A DNA stretch of 64,000 bases from Streptomyces sp. Tu 3180 (GTDB taxonomy: Bacteria > Actinomycetota > Actinomycetes > Streptomycetales > Streptomycetaceae), in assembly GCF_009852415.1 (NCBI RefSeq), contig NZ_WOXS01000002.1, positions 6,240,001 to 6,304,000 on the forward strand, in the 5' to 3' direction. Below the pieces are notes generated by a model. That model saw only the letters and a program-made list of their open reading frames with translations, was not told where the DNA came from and ran no database searches. Positions 34,629-43,268 of the stretch are shown here, one piece after another. Made by a program: the position numbers and the translations under genes. Positions within the stretch are counted from its first letter, which is position 1, and the number at the start of each line of letters is the position of its first letter.

Positions 34629-35456
34629 ATGAGTCCCTTCACCGGCTCCGCCGCCCGCACCGCCCGCTGGGAGCATCTGCGCGTCGACCTCACCGACGGC
34701 GTCGCCACCGTCACCCTCGCCCGCCCCGACAGGCTCAACGCGCTCACCTTCGGCGCCTACGCCGACCTGCGCGACCTGCTCGCCGAGCTGTCCCGGGAAC
34801 GGGCCGTACGGGCCCTGGTGCTCGCCGGTGAGGGCCGCGGCTTCTGCTCCGGCGGCGACGTCGACGAGATCATCGGCGCGACCCTCTCCCTGGACACCGC
34901 CCAGCTGCTCGACTTCAACCGGATGACCGGGCAGGTCGTCCGGGCGGTGCGGGAGTGCCCGTTCCCGGTGATCGCCGCGGTGCACGGGGTGGCGGCCGGC
35001 GCCGGCGCGGTCCTCGCCCTGGCCGCGGACTTCCGGGTGGCCGACTCCAGTGCCCGCTTCGCCTTCCTCTTCACCCGGGTCGGCCTGTCCGGCGGCGACA
35101 TGGGCGCCGCCTACCTGCTGCCCCGGGTGGTCGGCCTCGGCCACGCGACCCGGCTGCTCATGCTGGGCGAGCCGGTGCGGGCGCCCGAGGCCGAGCGGAT
35201 CGGCCTGATCAGCGCGCTCGCCGACGAGGGCGGCGCGGACGAGGCCGCCCGGGCCCTGGCCCGCCGCCTGGCCGACGGCCCGGCGCTGGCGTACGCCCAG
35301 ACCAAGGCGCTGCTCACGGCCGAGCTGGACATGCCGCTGGCCGCCGCCGTCGAGCTGGACGCCGCCACGCAGGCCCTGCTCATGAACGGCGAGGACTACG
35401 CCGAGTTCCACGCCGCCTTCACCGAGAAGCGGCCGCCGAAGTGGCGGGGGCGGTAG
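34629..35456 (+). CDS. Enoyl-CoA hydratase/isomerase family protein
   Basis: 275 residues from ATG 34629 behind GAGGAGG. Crotonase fold: VATVTLARPDRLNALTFGAYADL, GRGFCSGGDVDEI (oxyanion-hole loop), AAVHGVAAGAGAVLALAADFRVA, FLFTRVGLSGGDMGAAYLLPRVVG. The catalytic glutamates of classical hydratases are not both obvious: FTRVGLSGGD replaces the usual ..LG..PE motif, so the exact reaction (hydratase, isomerase or ring hydrolysis) is open. Two bp upstream of the fused monooxygenase/reductase gene, so it acts in the same aromatic CoA pathway, probably in the beta-oxidation-like steps after ring reduction. Confidence 0.85.
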   Translation: MSPFTGSAARTARWEHLRVDLTDGVATVTLARPDRLNALTFGAYADLRDLLAELSRERAVRALVLAGEGRGFCSGGDVDEIIGATLSLDTAQLLDFNRMTGQVVRAVRECPFPVIAAVHGVAAGAGAVLALAADFRVADSSARFAFLFTRVGLSGGDMGAAYLLPRVVGLGHATRLLMLGEPVRAPEAERIGLISALADEGGADEAARALARRLADGPALAYAQTKALLTAELDMPLAAAVELDAATQALLMNGEDYAEFHAAFTEKRPPKWRGR

Positions 35457-35458
35457 CC

Positions 35459-37777
35459 GTGAGGGTCGCGGTCATCGGCGGCGGGCCCGGCGGCCTGTAC
35501 GCCGCCGCGCTGCTCAAGCGCCTCGACCCCGCCCGCGAGATCACCGTCTGGGAGCGCAACGCCCCCGACGACACCTTCGGTTTCGGTGTCGTCCTGTCCG
35601 ACGAGACCCTCGGCGGCATCGAGCACGCCGACCCGGTGGTCCACGCGGCCCTCCAGCGCGAGTTCGTGCGCTGGGACGACATCGACATCGTGCACCGGGG
35701 CGTGCGCCACACCTCCGGCGGCCACGGCTTCGCCGCCCTCGGGCGGCGCCGGCTGCTGCGGATCCTGCACGAGCGCTGCCGCTCGCTCGGCGTGGAGCTG
35801 CGCTTTCGCACCGAGGCGCCGGACGCGGAGCGGCTGGCGCGGACGCACGACCTGGTGGTCGCCGCCGACGGGGTGCACAGCACCACCCGCGAGGCCTTCC
35901 GGGACGTGTTCCGGCCCCGGATCACCGGGCACCGCTGCCGCTACGTCTGGCTGGCCGCCGACTTCGCCTTCGACGCCTTCCGCTTCGAGATCGCCGAGAC
36001 CGAGCACGGCGTGATGCAGCTGCACGGCTACCCCTACGCCCGCCCGTCGCCCGGCCCCCGCCCCCCGGCCGGGCCCGCCGGGCCGCAGGACCGGGGCGCC
36101 TCCACGGTGATCGTCGAGATGCGCGAGGAGGTGTGGCGCGCCGCCGGCTTCGACGGGATGGACGAGACGGAGTCGATCGAGCGCTGCGCCAAGGTCTTCG
36201 CCGACGCGCTCGGCGGACGGCCGCTGCGGTCCAACAAGTCGACGTGGACCACCTTCCGCACGGTCGTCAACGAGCGCTGGTCGCACGGCAACGTCGTGCT
36301 CCTCGGCGACGCCGCCCACACCGCCCACTTCTCCATCGGCTCCGGCACCAAGCTCGCCGTCGAGGACGCCCTGGCGCTGGCCGCGTGCCTGCGCGAACAG
36401 CCCACCCTGCGCGACGCGCTGACCGCGTACGAGGCGGAACGGCGCCCCGTCGTGGCGTCCACCCAGCGCGCGGCCCGGGCCAGCCTGGAGTGGTTCGAGG
36501 ACCTGGACCTGTACCTCGGCCAGCCGCCCCGCCGGTTCGCCTTCAACCTGCTCACCCGCAGCCGCCGCGTCACCCACGGCAACCTGCGGCTGCGCGACGC
36601 GCGCTTCACCGAGGCCGTGGAGCGCGAGTTCGGCTGCCCGCCCGGCACGCCCCCGATGTTCACCCCCTTCCGGCTGCGCGGCCTGACGCTGCGCAACCGG
36701 GTCGTCGTCTCGCCCATGGACATGTACTCCGCGGTGGACGGCGTCCCCGGCGACTTCCACCTCGTCCACCTGGGCGCCCGGGCGCTGGGCGGGGCGGGGC
36801 TGGTGATGACCGAGATGGTCTGCGTCAGCCCGGAGGGACGCATCACCCCCGGCTGCGCCGGCCTCTGGACCGGCCGCCAGGCCGAGGCGTGGCGGCGGAT
36901 CACCGACTTCGTGCACCGGCAGGCGCCCGGCACCGCGATCGGCGTGCAGCTCGGCCACAGCGGGCGCAAGGGCTCGACCAGGCTGATGTGGGAGGGCATG
37001 GACGAGCCGCTCGACGACGGCAACTGGCCCCTCGTCGCCGCCTCCCCCCTCCCGTACAAGCCGGGCGGCCAGGTCCCCCGCGAGCTGTCCCGCGCCCAGC
37101 TCACCGATCTGAGGGAGCAGTTCGCCGCGGCCGCCGCGCGGGCCGCGCGGGCCGGCTTCGACCTGCTCGAACTGCACTGCGCCCACGGCTATCTGCTCTC
37201 CGGCTTCCTCTCCCCGCTGACCAACCGCCGCACGGACGCCTACGGGGGCTCACCGGAGAAACGGCTCCGCTTCCCGCTGGAGGTCTTCGACGCGGTGCGC
37301 GCGGTGTGGCCCGAGGAGCGGCCCATGACCGTCCGCGTCTCCGCCACCGACTGGGCCGACGGCGGCACCACGGCCGAGGACGCGGTCGAGATCGCCCGCG
37401 CCTTCGCCGCGCACGGCGCCGACGCGATCGACGTGTCGACCGGGCAGGTCGTGGCCGACGAGAGGCCGGAGTTCGGGCGCTCCTACCAGGTCCCGTTCGC
37501 CGACCGCATCCGTCACCGGGCGAGCGTCCCGGTGATTGCGGTCGGCGCCATCTCCTCCTGGGACGACGTCAACTCCCTGATCCTGGCCGGGCGCGCGGAC
37601 CTGTGCGCGCTGGCCCGCCCCCACCTGTACGACCCGCACTGGACGCTCCACGCGGCGGCCGAGCAGGGCTACGCCGGACCCGGCGCCGACTGGCCGGCAC
37701 CGTACCGGGCCGGGAGCAGGCCCCCGCGGACCGGCCGTACGGACGCACCCAAGCCCCGTCTCGCGCTCGGGAGTTGA
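35459..37777 (+). CDS. Fused aryl-CoA FAD monooxygenase and old-yellow-enzyme reductase (SdgC/ACMR-like)
   Basis: 772 residues from GTG 35459. The N-terminal half (1-390) is a p-hydroxybenzoate/salicylate-hydroxylase-type flavoprotein: FAD motif GGGPGGLYAA, VVAADGVHS, VLLGDAAHTAHFSIGSGTKLAVEDALALA. The C-terminal half (about 400-740) is an old yellow enzyme: FTPFRLRGLTLRNRVVVSPM, QLGHSGRKGS, LLELHCAHGYLLSGFLSPLTNRRTDAYGGS, PVIAVGAI. This fusion is known from 2-aminobenzoyl-CoA monooxygenase/reductase and from salicylyl-CoA 5-hydroxylase. It would hydroxylate and then reduce the ring of an aryl-CoA. The neighbouring aryl-CoA ligase, crotonase and acyl-CoA dehydrogenase support this; the true substrate is inferred. 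Confidence 0.88.
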   Translation: MRVAVIGGGPGGLYAAALLKRLDPAREITVWERNAPDDTFGFGVVLSDETLGGIEHADPVVHAALQREFVRWDDIDIVHRGVRHTSGGHGFAALGRRRLLRILHERCRSLGVELRFRTEAPDAERLARTHDLVVAADGVHSTTREAFRDVFRPRITGHRCRYVWLAADFAFDAFRFEIAETEHGVMQLHGYPYARPSPGPRPPAGPAGPQDRGASTVIVEMREEVWRAAGFDGMDETESIERCAKVFADALGGRPLRSNKSTWTTFRTVVNERWSHGNVVLLGDAAHTAHFSIGSGTKLAVEDALALAACLREQPTLRDALTAYEAERRPVVASTQRAARASLEWFEDLDLYLGQPPRRFAFNLLTRSRRVTHGNLRLRDARFTEAVEREFGCPPGTPPMFTPFRLRGLTLRNRVVVSPMDMYSAVDGVPGDFHLVHLGARALGGAGLVMTEMVCVSPEGRITPGCAGLWTGRQAEAWRRITDFVHRQAPGTAIGVQLGHSGRKGSTRLMWEGMDEPLDDGNWPLVAASPLPYKPGGQVPRELSRAQLTDLREQFAAAAARAARAGFDLLELHCAHGYLLSGFLSPLTNRRTDAYGGSPEKRLRFPLEVFDAVRAVWPEERPMTVRVSATDWADGGTTAEDAVEIARAFAAHGADAIDVSTGQVVADERPEFGRSYQVPFADRIRHRASVPVIAVGAISSWDDVNSLILAGRADLCALARPHLYDPHWTLHAAAEQGYAGPGADWPAPYRAGSRPPRTGRTDAPKPRLALGS

Positions 37778-37799
37778 CGCACCGCGCCGCCGCCGTCGG

Positions 37800-38621
37800 T
37801 CACAGCCCCGCGAACGCGGCCCCCGCGTCCCGGAGCCGGTCGTGCAGGCCCCGGAACACGGCCGCCGAGCGGGTGCCGGGCCAGTCCTCGGGGAGCAGGG
37901 CGGCGGGGAGGCCGGGGTCGGCGTAGGGCAGGTGGCGCCAGGAGTCCAGGGCGAGGAGGTAGTCCCGGTAGGCCTCCTCGGGCGGGGTGTCCGGGCGTTG
38001 CTCCCAGGCGTGCAGCACGCGCGCGTGGCGGTCCAGGAACGCCTCGTGCTGCTCCGCGATCCCGGCCAGGTCCCACCAGCGCGCGACCGCCTCGGCGGTG
38101 GGCGCGAAGCCGAGGTGCTCGCCGCGGAAGAGGTCGACGTAACCGTCGAGGCGCAGGCGCCCCAGGGTGTGCCGCGTCTCCTCGTACAGCCGCGCGGGGG
38201 CGATCCACACGCCGGGCGCCGCCGTTCCGAAGCCGAGGCCGGACAGCCGGGAGCGCAGGACGTGCCGCTTCTGGCGCTCGGACTCCGGCACCGAGAACAC
38301 CGCGAGCACCCAGCCCTCGTCCTCGGGCGGCGCGGCGGCGTAGATGCGCCGGTCGCCGTCGTCCAGCAACTGGCGTGCCTCCGGGGAGAGTCCGTACCCC
38401 GCCGCGCCCTGTGCGGTACGGGCCGGGACGAGCAGCCCGCGCCGCTTGAGCCGGGACACCGAGGAGCGGACGGAGGGGGCGTCCACGCCCACCGCGGCCA
38501 GCAGCCGGATCAGCTCGGCGACGGGCACCGGGCCCGGCACGAAGCGGCCGTACGCGCCGTAGAGCGTGACGATGAGGGACCTCGGAGCGTGCTGGGCTTG
38601 CTGGTCGGACACGTTGATCAT
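37800..38621 (-). CDS. PaaX-family transcriptional regulator
   Basis: 273 residues from ATG 38619-38621; a longer ATG start at 38669 would overlap the ligase gene and has a badly placed ribosome site. PaaX layout: winged helix at about 10-75 (PRSLIVTLYGAYGRF, VGVDAPSVRSSVSRLKRRGLLVPAR), a central domain (WVLAVFSVPESERQKRHVLRSRLSGLGFG, GVWIAP), and the C-terminal WWDLAGIAEQHEAFLDRH...AYRDYLLALDSWRHLPYADPGLP. PaaX proteins repress aryl-CoA pathways and are released by the aryl-CoA, here most likely the product of the ligase encoded just upstream. Confidence 0.88.
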   Translation of the reverse strand: MINVSDQQAQHAPRSLIVTLYGAYGRFVPGPVPVAELIRLLAAVGVDAPSVRSSVSRLKRRGLLVPARTAQGAAGYGLSPEARQLLDDGDRRIYAAAPPEDEGWVLAVFSVPESERQKRHVLRSRLSGLGFGTAAPGVWIAPARLYEETRHTLGRLRLDGYVDLFRGEHLGFAPTAEAVARWWDLAGIAEQHEAFLDRHARVLHAWEQRPDTPPEEAYRDYLLALDSWRHLPYADPGLPAALLPEDWPGTRSAAVFRGLHDRLRDAGAAFAGL

Positions 38622-38655
38622 CTTAGGTGGTGCCGACAGGTTCCGTTTCCCGGCA

Positions 38656-40260
38656 TCACACCTGGTCATCTCCGGTGCCGGCGCGCAGCCGGAACCGCTG
38701 GAGCTTGCCGGTGGCGGTGCGCGGCAGCGCGTCCAGGAAGACGATCTCGCGGGGGCACTTGTACGGCGCGAGTTCGGACTTCACGAAGGCGCGCAGGTGC
38801 TCGGCGTCCCGCCGCGCGCCCTCCGCGAGGACCGCGTACGCCACCACCACCTGGCCGCGTGCCTCGTCCGGCCGTCCGACCACCGCCGCCTCCACGACGT
38901 CCGGGTGGCGCAGCAGGGCCTCCTCGACCTCCGGGCCGGCGATGTTGTACCCCGCCGAGATGATCATGTCGTCGGCGCGGGCGACGTACCGGAAGTAGCC
39001 GTCGGGATCGCGGACGTAGGTGTCGCCGGTGACGTTCCAGCCGTCGCGCACGTACTCCCGCTGCCGGGGGTCGGCGAGATAGCGGCAGCCGACCGGCCCG
39101 CGCACCGCCAGCAGCCCCGGCTCCCCGTCCGGTACGGGACGGCCGTCGGCGTCCTGTACGCGCGCCTGCCACCCGGGCACCGGGATCCCCGTCGTCCCGG
39201 GGCGGATCAGCTCGTCGGCGGCGGAGATGAAGATGTGCAGCAGTTCGGTGGCGCCGATGCCGTTGATGATGCGCAGTCCGGTGCGCTCGTGCCAGGCGTG
39301 CCAGGTGGCGGTCGGCAGGTTCTCGCCCGCCGAGACGCAGCGGCGCAGCGAGGCGACGGCGTGCCCGTCCAGCTCGCCGAGCATGGCGCGGTAGGCCGTG
39401 GGCGCGGTGAACAGCACCGACACCCGGTGCTCGGCGATCGCGGCCAGCAGCTGCCGGGGGTGCGCCTGTTCGAGCAGCAGCGCGCTCGCTCCGGCGCGCA
39501 TCGGGAACACCAGCAGACCGCCGAGGCCGAAGGTGAAGCCCAGCGGGGGACTGCCGGCGAACACGTCGTCCGCGGTCGGCCGCAGGACGTGCCGGGAGAA
39601 GGTGTCCGCGATCGCCAGCACGTCCCGGTGGTAGTGCACGCACCCCTTGGGCCGCCCGGTGGTGCCGGAGGTGAAGGCGATGAGGGCGACGTCGTCGGAC
39701 GCGGTGTCCACGGCCTCGTAGGGCGTGCCGGGCGCCGGGCGGTTCAGCAGGTCGTCGGGGGAGTCGCCGCCGTACGGGGTGATCGTCAGGCCCGGCACCT
39801 CGGCCTTGACGAGGTCGTCCACGGTCCGGACGTCGCACAGGGCGTGGCGCACCCGGGCGATCCGGCAGACGGTGCCCAGCTCGTGCGGGCGCTGCTGGGC
39901 CAGCACGGTGACCGCGATCCCGCCCGCCTTCAGCACCGCCAGCCAGCAGGCCGCCAGCCACGGCGTGGTGGGACCGCGCAGCAGCACCCGGTTGCCGGGG
40001 ACCACCCCGAGGTCGCCGGTGAGGACGTGCGCCAGCCGGTCCACGCGGGCGCGCAGCTCGCCGTACGTCCAGCTCCCGCCGTCGGGCGTGCGGAAGACGG
40101 GGCGGTCGCCGGGCGGGCCGTGCAGCAGCTGCGCGGCGCAGTTCAGCCGTTCGGGGTAGTTCAGCTCCGGCAGGTCGAAGCGGAGCTCGGGCCACTCGTC
40201 GGGCGGCGGGAGGTGGTCGCGGGCGAAGGTGTCGACGTGCGCGGTGGCCCGTGGGTTCAT
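38656..40260 (-). CDS. Aryl-CoA ligase (benzoate/2-aminobenzoate-CoA ligase family)
   Basis: 534 residues from ATG 40258-40260 with GGGGG ahead. ANL-superfamily motifs: FTSGTTGRPKGCVHYHRD (about 180-197), GIGATELLHIF, NVTGDTYVRDPDGYFRYVARADDMIISAGYNIAGPEVEEALLRHPDVVEAAVVG, and catalytic lysine in LPRTATGKLQRFRLR. Activates an aromatic acid to its CoA thioester with ATP. The sequence type (RFDLPELNYPERLNCAAQLL opening) is that of benzoate and 2-aminobenzoate CoA ligases. Divergent from the acyl-CoA dehydrogenase and followed by the PaaX gene 34 bp downstream, so it forms an autoregulated unit. Confidence 0.88.
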   Translation of the reverse strand: MNPRATAHVDTFARDHLPPPDEWPELRFDLPELNYPERLNCAAQLLHGPPGDRPVFRTPDGGSWTYGELRARVDRLAHVLTGDLGVVPGNRVLLRGPTTPWLAACWLAVLKAGGIAVTVLAQQRPHELGTVCRIARVRHALCDVRTVDDLVKAEVPGLTITPYGGDSPDDLLNRPAPGTPYEAVDTASDDVALIAFTSGTTGRPKGCVHYHRDVLAIADTFSRHVLRPTADDVFAGSPPLGFTFGLGGLLVFPMRAGASALLLEQAHPRQLLAAIAEHRVSVLFTAPTAYRAMLGELDGHAVASLRRCVSAGENLPTATWHAWHERTGLRIINGIGATELLHIFISAADELIRPGTTGIPVPGWQARVQDADGRPVPDGEPGLLAVRGPVGCRYLADPRQREYVRDGWNVTGDTYVRDPDGYFRYVARADDMIISAGYNIAGPEVEEALLRHPDVVEAAVVGRPDEARGQVVVAYAVLAEGARRDAEHLRAFVKSELAPYKCPREIVFLDALPRTATGKLQRFRLRAGTGDDQV

Positions 40261-40302
40261 GGCGGTTCGCCCCCTTGGCGTGGTGGGCTCGCAGCAGGAG
40301 CG

Positions 40303-40338
40303 TATCGCGTTGGTGACGACAGTCAACGGTCCGCGATA
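40303..40338. promoter_or_regulatory. Inverted repeat between divergent ligase and dehydrogenase genes
   Basis: TATCGCG (40303-40309) and CGCGATA (40332-40338) form a perfect 7-bp inverted repeat with a 22-bp spacer, in the 116-bp divergent promoter region. A TTG...CAA pair lies inside. Likely the PaaX-type regulator's operator; not matched to a known consensus. Confidence 0.4.
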
Positions 40339-40376
40339 ACCTCGGAACGGCCCAGCGGCGAGGGAAGGGACCGGCG

Positions 40377-41504
40377 ATGACCGCATTCTCGCTCGAACCG
40401 GAACGGCTCGCCTGGTGCGCCGAGCTGCGCGCGCTGGCGGCCGAACGCCTGCGCCCGCTCGCCGGGAAGGGGGAACCCGGCCGCGTCAACCGGCCCCTCG
40501 TCACCGAACTCGGCGCCCTCGGCCTGCTGCCGCGCCTGTTCACCTCCGGCGCCCTCGACCTGTGCCTGATGCGGGAGTCCCTGGCCCAGGCGTGCACCGA
40601 GGCGGAGACCGCCCTCGCCCTCCAGGGCCTGGGCGCCCACCCGGTGCACGCCCACGGCACCGCCGCCCAGCGCGCCCGCTGGCTCCCCCGGGTGAGTGAC
40701 GGCAGCGCGGTCGCGGCGTTCGCGCTCAGCGAGCCGGGGGCCGGCTCGGACGCGGCGGCGCTGTCGCTCACCGCTCACCCGGACGGCCCCGGCCGCTGGC
40801 GGCTCACCGGCGAGAAGCGCTGGATCTCCAACGCCCCCGAGGCCGACTTCTACACCGTCTTCGCCCGCACCGCCCCCGGCGCCGGCGCCCGCGGCGTCAC
40901 CGCCTTCCTGGTCCCCGCCGACCGCCCCGGCCTCACCGGGACCGGCCTCGACATGCTCTCCCCGCATCCCGTGGGCGCCCTCGACTTCGACGCCGTGCCG
41001 GTGACCGCCGACGACCTCCTCGGCGAGGTGGACGGCGGCTTCCGCGTCGCCATGGGCACCCTCAACCTGTTCCGCCCCAGCGTCGGCGCCTTCGCGGTCG
41101 GCATGGCGCAGGCGGCCCTGGACGCGACCCTCGGCCACACCGCCCGGCGGGACGCGTTCGGCGGCAGGCTGAAGGACCTCCAGTCCGTCGCCCACCAGGT
41201 CGCGGAGATGGCCCTGCGCACGGAGTCGGCCCGGCTGATGGTGTACGCGGCGGCGACGGCGTACGACGCGGGCGCGCCGGACGTCCCGCGGCGCGCCGCC
41301 ATGGCGAAGCTGCTGGCCACCGAGACCGCGCAGTACGTCGTCGACCGGGCCGTCCAGCTCCACGGCGCCCGGGCGCTGCAACGCGGGCACCTGCTGGAAC
41401 ACCTCTACCGCGAGGTCCGCGCACCCCGGATCTACGAGGGGGCGAGCGAGGTCCAGCGGGGCATCGTCGCCAAGGAGCTGTACAGGAGCCTGGAGGACCG
41501 GTGA
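40377..41504 (+). CDS. Acyl-CoA dehydrogenase
   Basis: 375 residues from ATG 40377 with AGGGAAGGGA ahead. FAD-dependent acyl-CoA dehydrogenase fold: FALSEPGAGSDAAAL (about residues 115-129), EKRWISNAPEADFYTVFART, FGGRLKDLQSVAHQVAEM, and the C-terminal RAPRIYEGASEVQRGIVAKELYR. Introduces a double bond into an acyl-CoA, passing electrons to an electron-transfer flavoprotein. Context suggests it acts on an alicyclic or ring-opened CoA ester. GTGA overlap with the RidA gene. Confidence 0.9.
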   Translation: MTAFSLEPERLAWCAELRALAAERLRPLAGKGEPGRVNRPLVTELGALGLLPRLFTSGALDLCLMRESLAQACTEAETALALQGLGAHPVHAHGTAAQRARWLPRVSDGSAVAAFALSEPGAGSDAAALSLTAHPDGPGRWRLTGEKRWISNAPEADFYTVFARTAPGAGARGVTAFLVPADRPGLTGTGLDMLSPHPVGALDFDAVPVTADDLLGEVDGGFRVAMGTLNLFRPSVGAFAVGMAQAALDATLGHTARRDAFGGRLKDLQSVAHQVAEMALRTESARLMVYAAATAYDAGAPDVPRRAAMAKLLATETAQYVVDRAVQLHGARALQRGHLLEHLYREVRAPRIYEGASEVQRGIVAKELYRSLEDR

Positions 41505-41575
41505 CAGGAGAACCCGGAGGACCGGTGGCGAGAGAACCCGGGGGGCCGGTGACGCGTGAGCCCGGGGGACCGGTG
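41492..41575 (+). repeat. Four tandem ribosome-site/GTG modules, 24-bp period
   Basis: A GGnGGnCCGGTG unit recurs at 41492, 41516, 41540 and 41564, each ending in an in-frame GTG (41501, 41525, 41549, 41573). In translation the region reads as repeats of EPGGPVxR. It spans the end of the acyl-CoA dehydrogenase gene and the start of the RidA gene. Confidence 0.75.
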
Positions 41576-41971
41576 ACCGCCGAGCGCGTCAACCCGCCCG
41601 CCCTCTCCCCGCCGGCCGGCTTCTCGCACGCCGTGGTCGCCACCGGCACCCGGATGGTGTTCCTGGCCGGCCAGACCGCCCTCGACGGCGACGGCGAGGT
41701 GGTCGGCGACACGCTGCCCGAGCAGTTCTCGCGGGCCCTGGCCAACCTCCTCACCGCCCTGCGCGCGGCCGGCGGCACCCCCGCCGACCTGGCCCGCGTC
41801 ACCGTCTACGCCACCGACGTCGCCGCGTACCGCGCGCACGCCCGCGAACTGGGCCGGCGCTGGCGGGAGCTGGCGGGCCGCGACTACCCGGCGATGGCGG
41901 TGGTCGAGGTGGTCCGGCTGTGGGACGAACGGGCGCTGGTGGAGCTCGACGGGTTCGCGCTGCTGCCCTGA
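41501..41971 (+). CDS. RidA-family enamine/imine deaminase
   Basis: 156 residues if GTG 41501 is used, 132 if GTG 41573, which is closer to the family length of about 130. The longer form adds a repetitive EPGGPV tail at the N-terminus. The RidA fold follows: PAGFSHAVVATGTRMVFLAGQTALDGDGEVV, EQFSRALANLLTALRAAGGTPADLARVTVYATDVAAYRAHA, YPAMAVVEVVRLWDERALVELDGFAL. RidA proteins hydrolyse reactive enamines and imines to ketones and ammonia. In this operon it may deaminate an amino-cyclohexenyl-CoA intermediate. The arginine that binds carboxylates in RidA is not evident in the usual site (V/R...E), so substrate may differ. Confidence 0.85.
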   Translation: MTGEPGGPVAREPGGPVTREPGGPVTAERVNPPALSPPAGFSHAVVATGTRMVFLAGQTALDGDGEVVGDTLPEQFSRALANLLTALRAAGGTPADLARVTVYATDVAAYRAHARELGRRWRELAGRDYPAMAVVEVVRLWDERALVELDGFALLP

Positions 41972-41999
41972 GCGGACGAACAGGCCCTAGCGTGGAGGG

Positions 42000-42824
42000 A
42001 TGCCGGAGATCGAACTGAGTGCGGGCACCGTCGAGTACGAGGACACGGGAGGTGAGGGGCCGGTCGTCGTCCTGCTGCACGGACTCGTGCACGACGCCTC
42101 GGTCTGGCGGAAGGTCATCGCCGAACTGCGGACCGATCACCGGCTCCTCGCGCCGACCCTGCCGTACGGCTCCCACCGCAGGCCGATGACCCGGCCGCCC
42201 ACGCCCGACCTGGTCAACGAGCTGGTCGTGGAGTTCCTGGAACGGCTGGACCTGCGGGACGTCACCCTGGTCGAGAGCGACTGCGGCCGCGCCCAGACGG
42301 TCGCGGCCCGGCACCCCGAGCGGCTGGCGCGGCTGGCGCTGATCTCCTGCGAGGCCTTCGACAACTACCCGCCGGGCCTCCCCGGCAAGATGCTCGCCGT
42401 GGCCTGCAGGGTGCCCGGCGGCATCCCGCTCCTGGTCCGCACGCTGGGTCTGAAACCGCTGCGCAGGCTGCCGGTCGGACTCGGCGCGCTCACCAAGCGC
42501 CCCGTGCCGGACGAGATCGTCGACCGTTGGCTGCGCCCCCTGCGCACCGACCCGGCGATCCGTCGGGACTTCCGGCACTACGGGACCCACATCCGGCGGA
42601 CCGAACTGCTCGAGGCCGCCTGGGGGCTGCGGTACTTCGACCGGCCCGCGCTGGTCGTCTGGGCGACCGAGGACCGGATGATGCCCCGCGAGCACGGCCG
42701 CCGCCTGGCCGAACTGCTGCCCCGGGGGCGGCTGGTGGAGATCCGGGACACGCGGACGCTGATCGCCGAGGACCGGCCGCAGCGTCTCGCCTCCCTGCTG
42801 CGGTGGTTCGTCGCGCAGGAGTGA
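42000..42824 (+). CDS. Alpha/beta-hydrolase-fold protein with altered catalytic residues
   Basis: 274 residues. Oxyanion region VVVLLHGLVHDASVWRKVI, nucleophile elbow LVESDCGRAQTV with Asp (D94) instead of Ser, as in haloalkane dehalogenases and related hydrolases. The C-terminal motif that normally supplies the catalytic histidine reads DTRTLIAEDRP with threonine (T253) at the His position. So either a modified mechanism or a non-catalytic protein. Follows RidA by 28 bp and may belong to the aromatic operon. It was not possible to assign a substrate. Confidence 0.75.
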   Translation: MPEIELSAGTVEYEDTGGEGPVVVLLHGLVHDASVWRKVIAELRTDHRLLAPTLPYGSHRRPMTRPPTPDLVNELVVEFLERLDLRDVTLVESDCGRAQTVAARHPERLARLALISCEAFDNYPPGLPGKMLAVACRVPGGIPLLVRTLGLKPLRRLPVGLGALTKRPVPDEIVDRWLRPLRTDPAIRRDFRHYGTHIRRTELLEAAWGLRYFDRPALVVWATEDRMMPREHGRRLAELLPRGRLVEIRDTRTLIAEDRPQRLASLLRWFVAQE

Positions 42825-42840
42825 CCGGCGTGCGGCCGGG

Positions 42841-43035
42841 TCAGGCGGCGACCGCGAGGCGCCCGGCGGGCGCCCGGTGCGGGGCGACCACCCGGCCGTC
42901 GGGGAGCAGCTCGCCGGTGTCGTCGAAGACGATCGAGCCGTCGCAGAGCAGGTTCCAGCCCTGCTCGGGGTGGGCGGCCACCACGTGCGGGGCGGGGGAA
43001 CCGGTCCGCCGGCAGGAAGGCTGGTGGGCACACAT
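42841..43035 (-). CDS. DUF5999 family small cysteine-containing protein
   Basis: 64 residues from ATG 43033-43035, with GGAGGTG ahead. MCAHQPSCRRTGSPAPHVVAAHPEQGWNLLCDGSIVFDDTGELLPDGRVVAPHR is the conserved core of a very common Streptomyces small protein. Three cysteines (residues 2, 8 and in LLCDG) and histidines could bind a metal. Role unknown. Convergent with the hydrolase gene, 16 bp apart. Confidence 0.8.
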   Translation of the reverse strand: MCAHQPSCRRTGSPAPHVVAAHPEQGWNLLCDGSIVFDDTGELLPDGRVVAPHRAPAGRLAVAA

Positions 43036-43268
43036 GGCGCACCTCCACATCGGTGGGACGATCCGAAGGGTCGTACGGTGAGACCCTGCTCCCGCCGCGA
43101 ACTCATCGGAACGGCCCGCCGTGAACCGTGACGGCTTCCGGACGGTCCCGGGACGGTTCCCCGACGACCGGTGCGGACTCGCCACCGAAGGGGTGAGGAT
43201 GACGGCCCCGGAGCCGTTCACCCGGTACTGGTGGAGTCTCTCATTCCGCTCAATCCGGAGGTTTCCCC

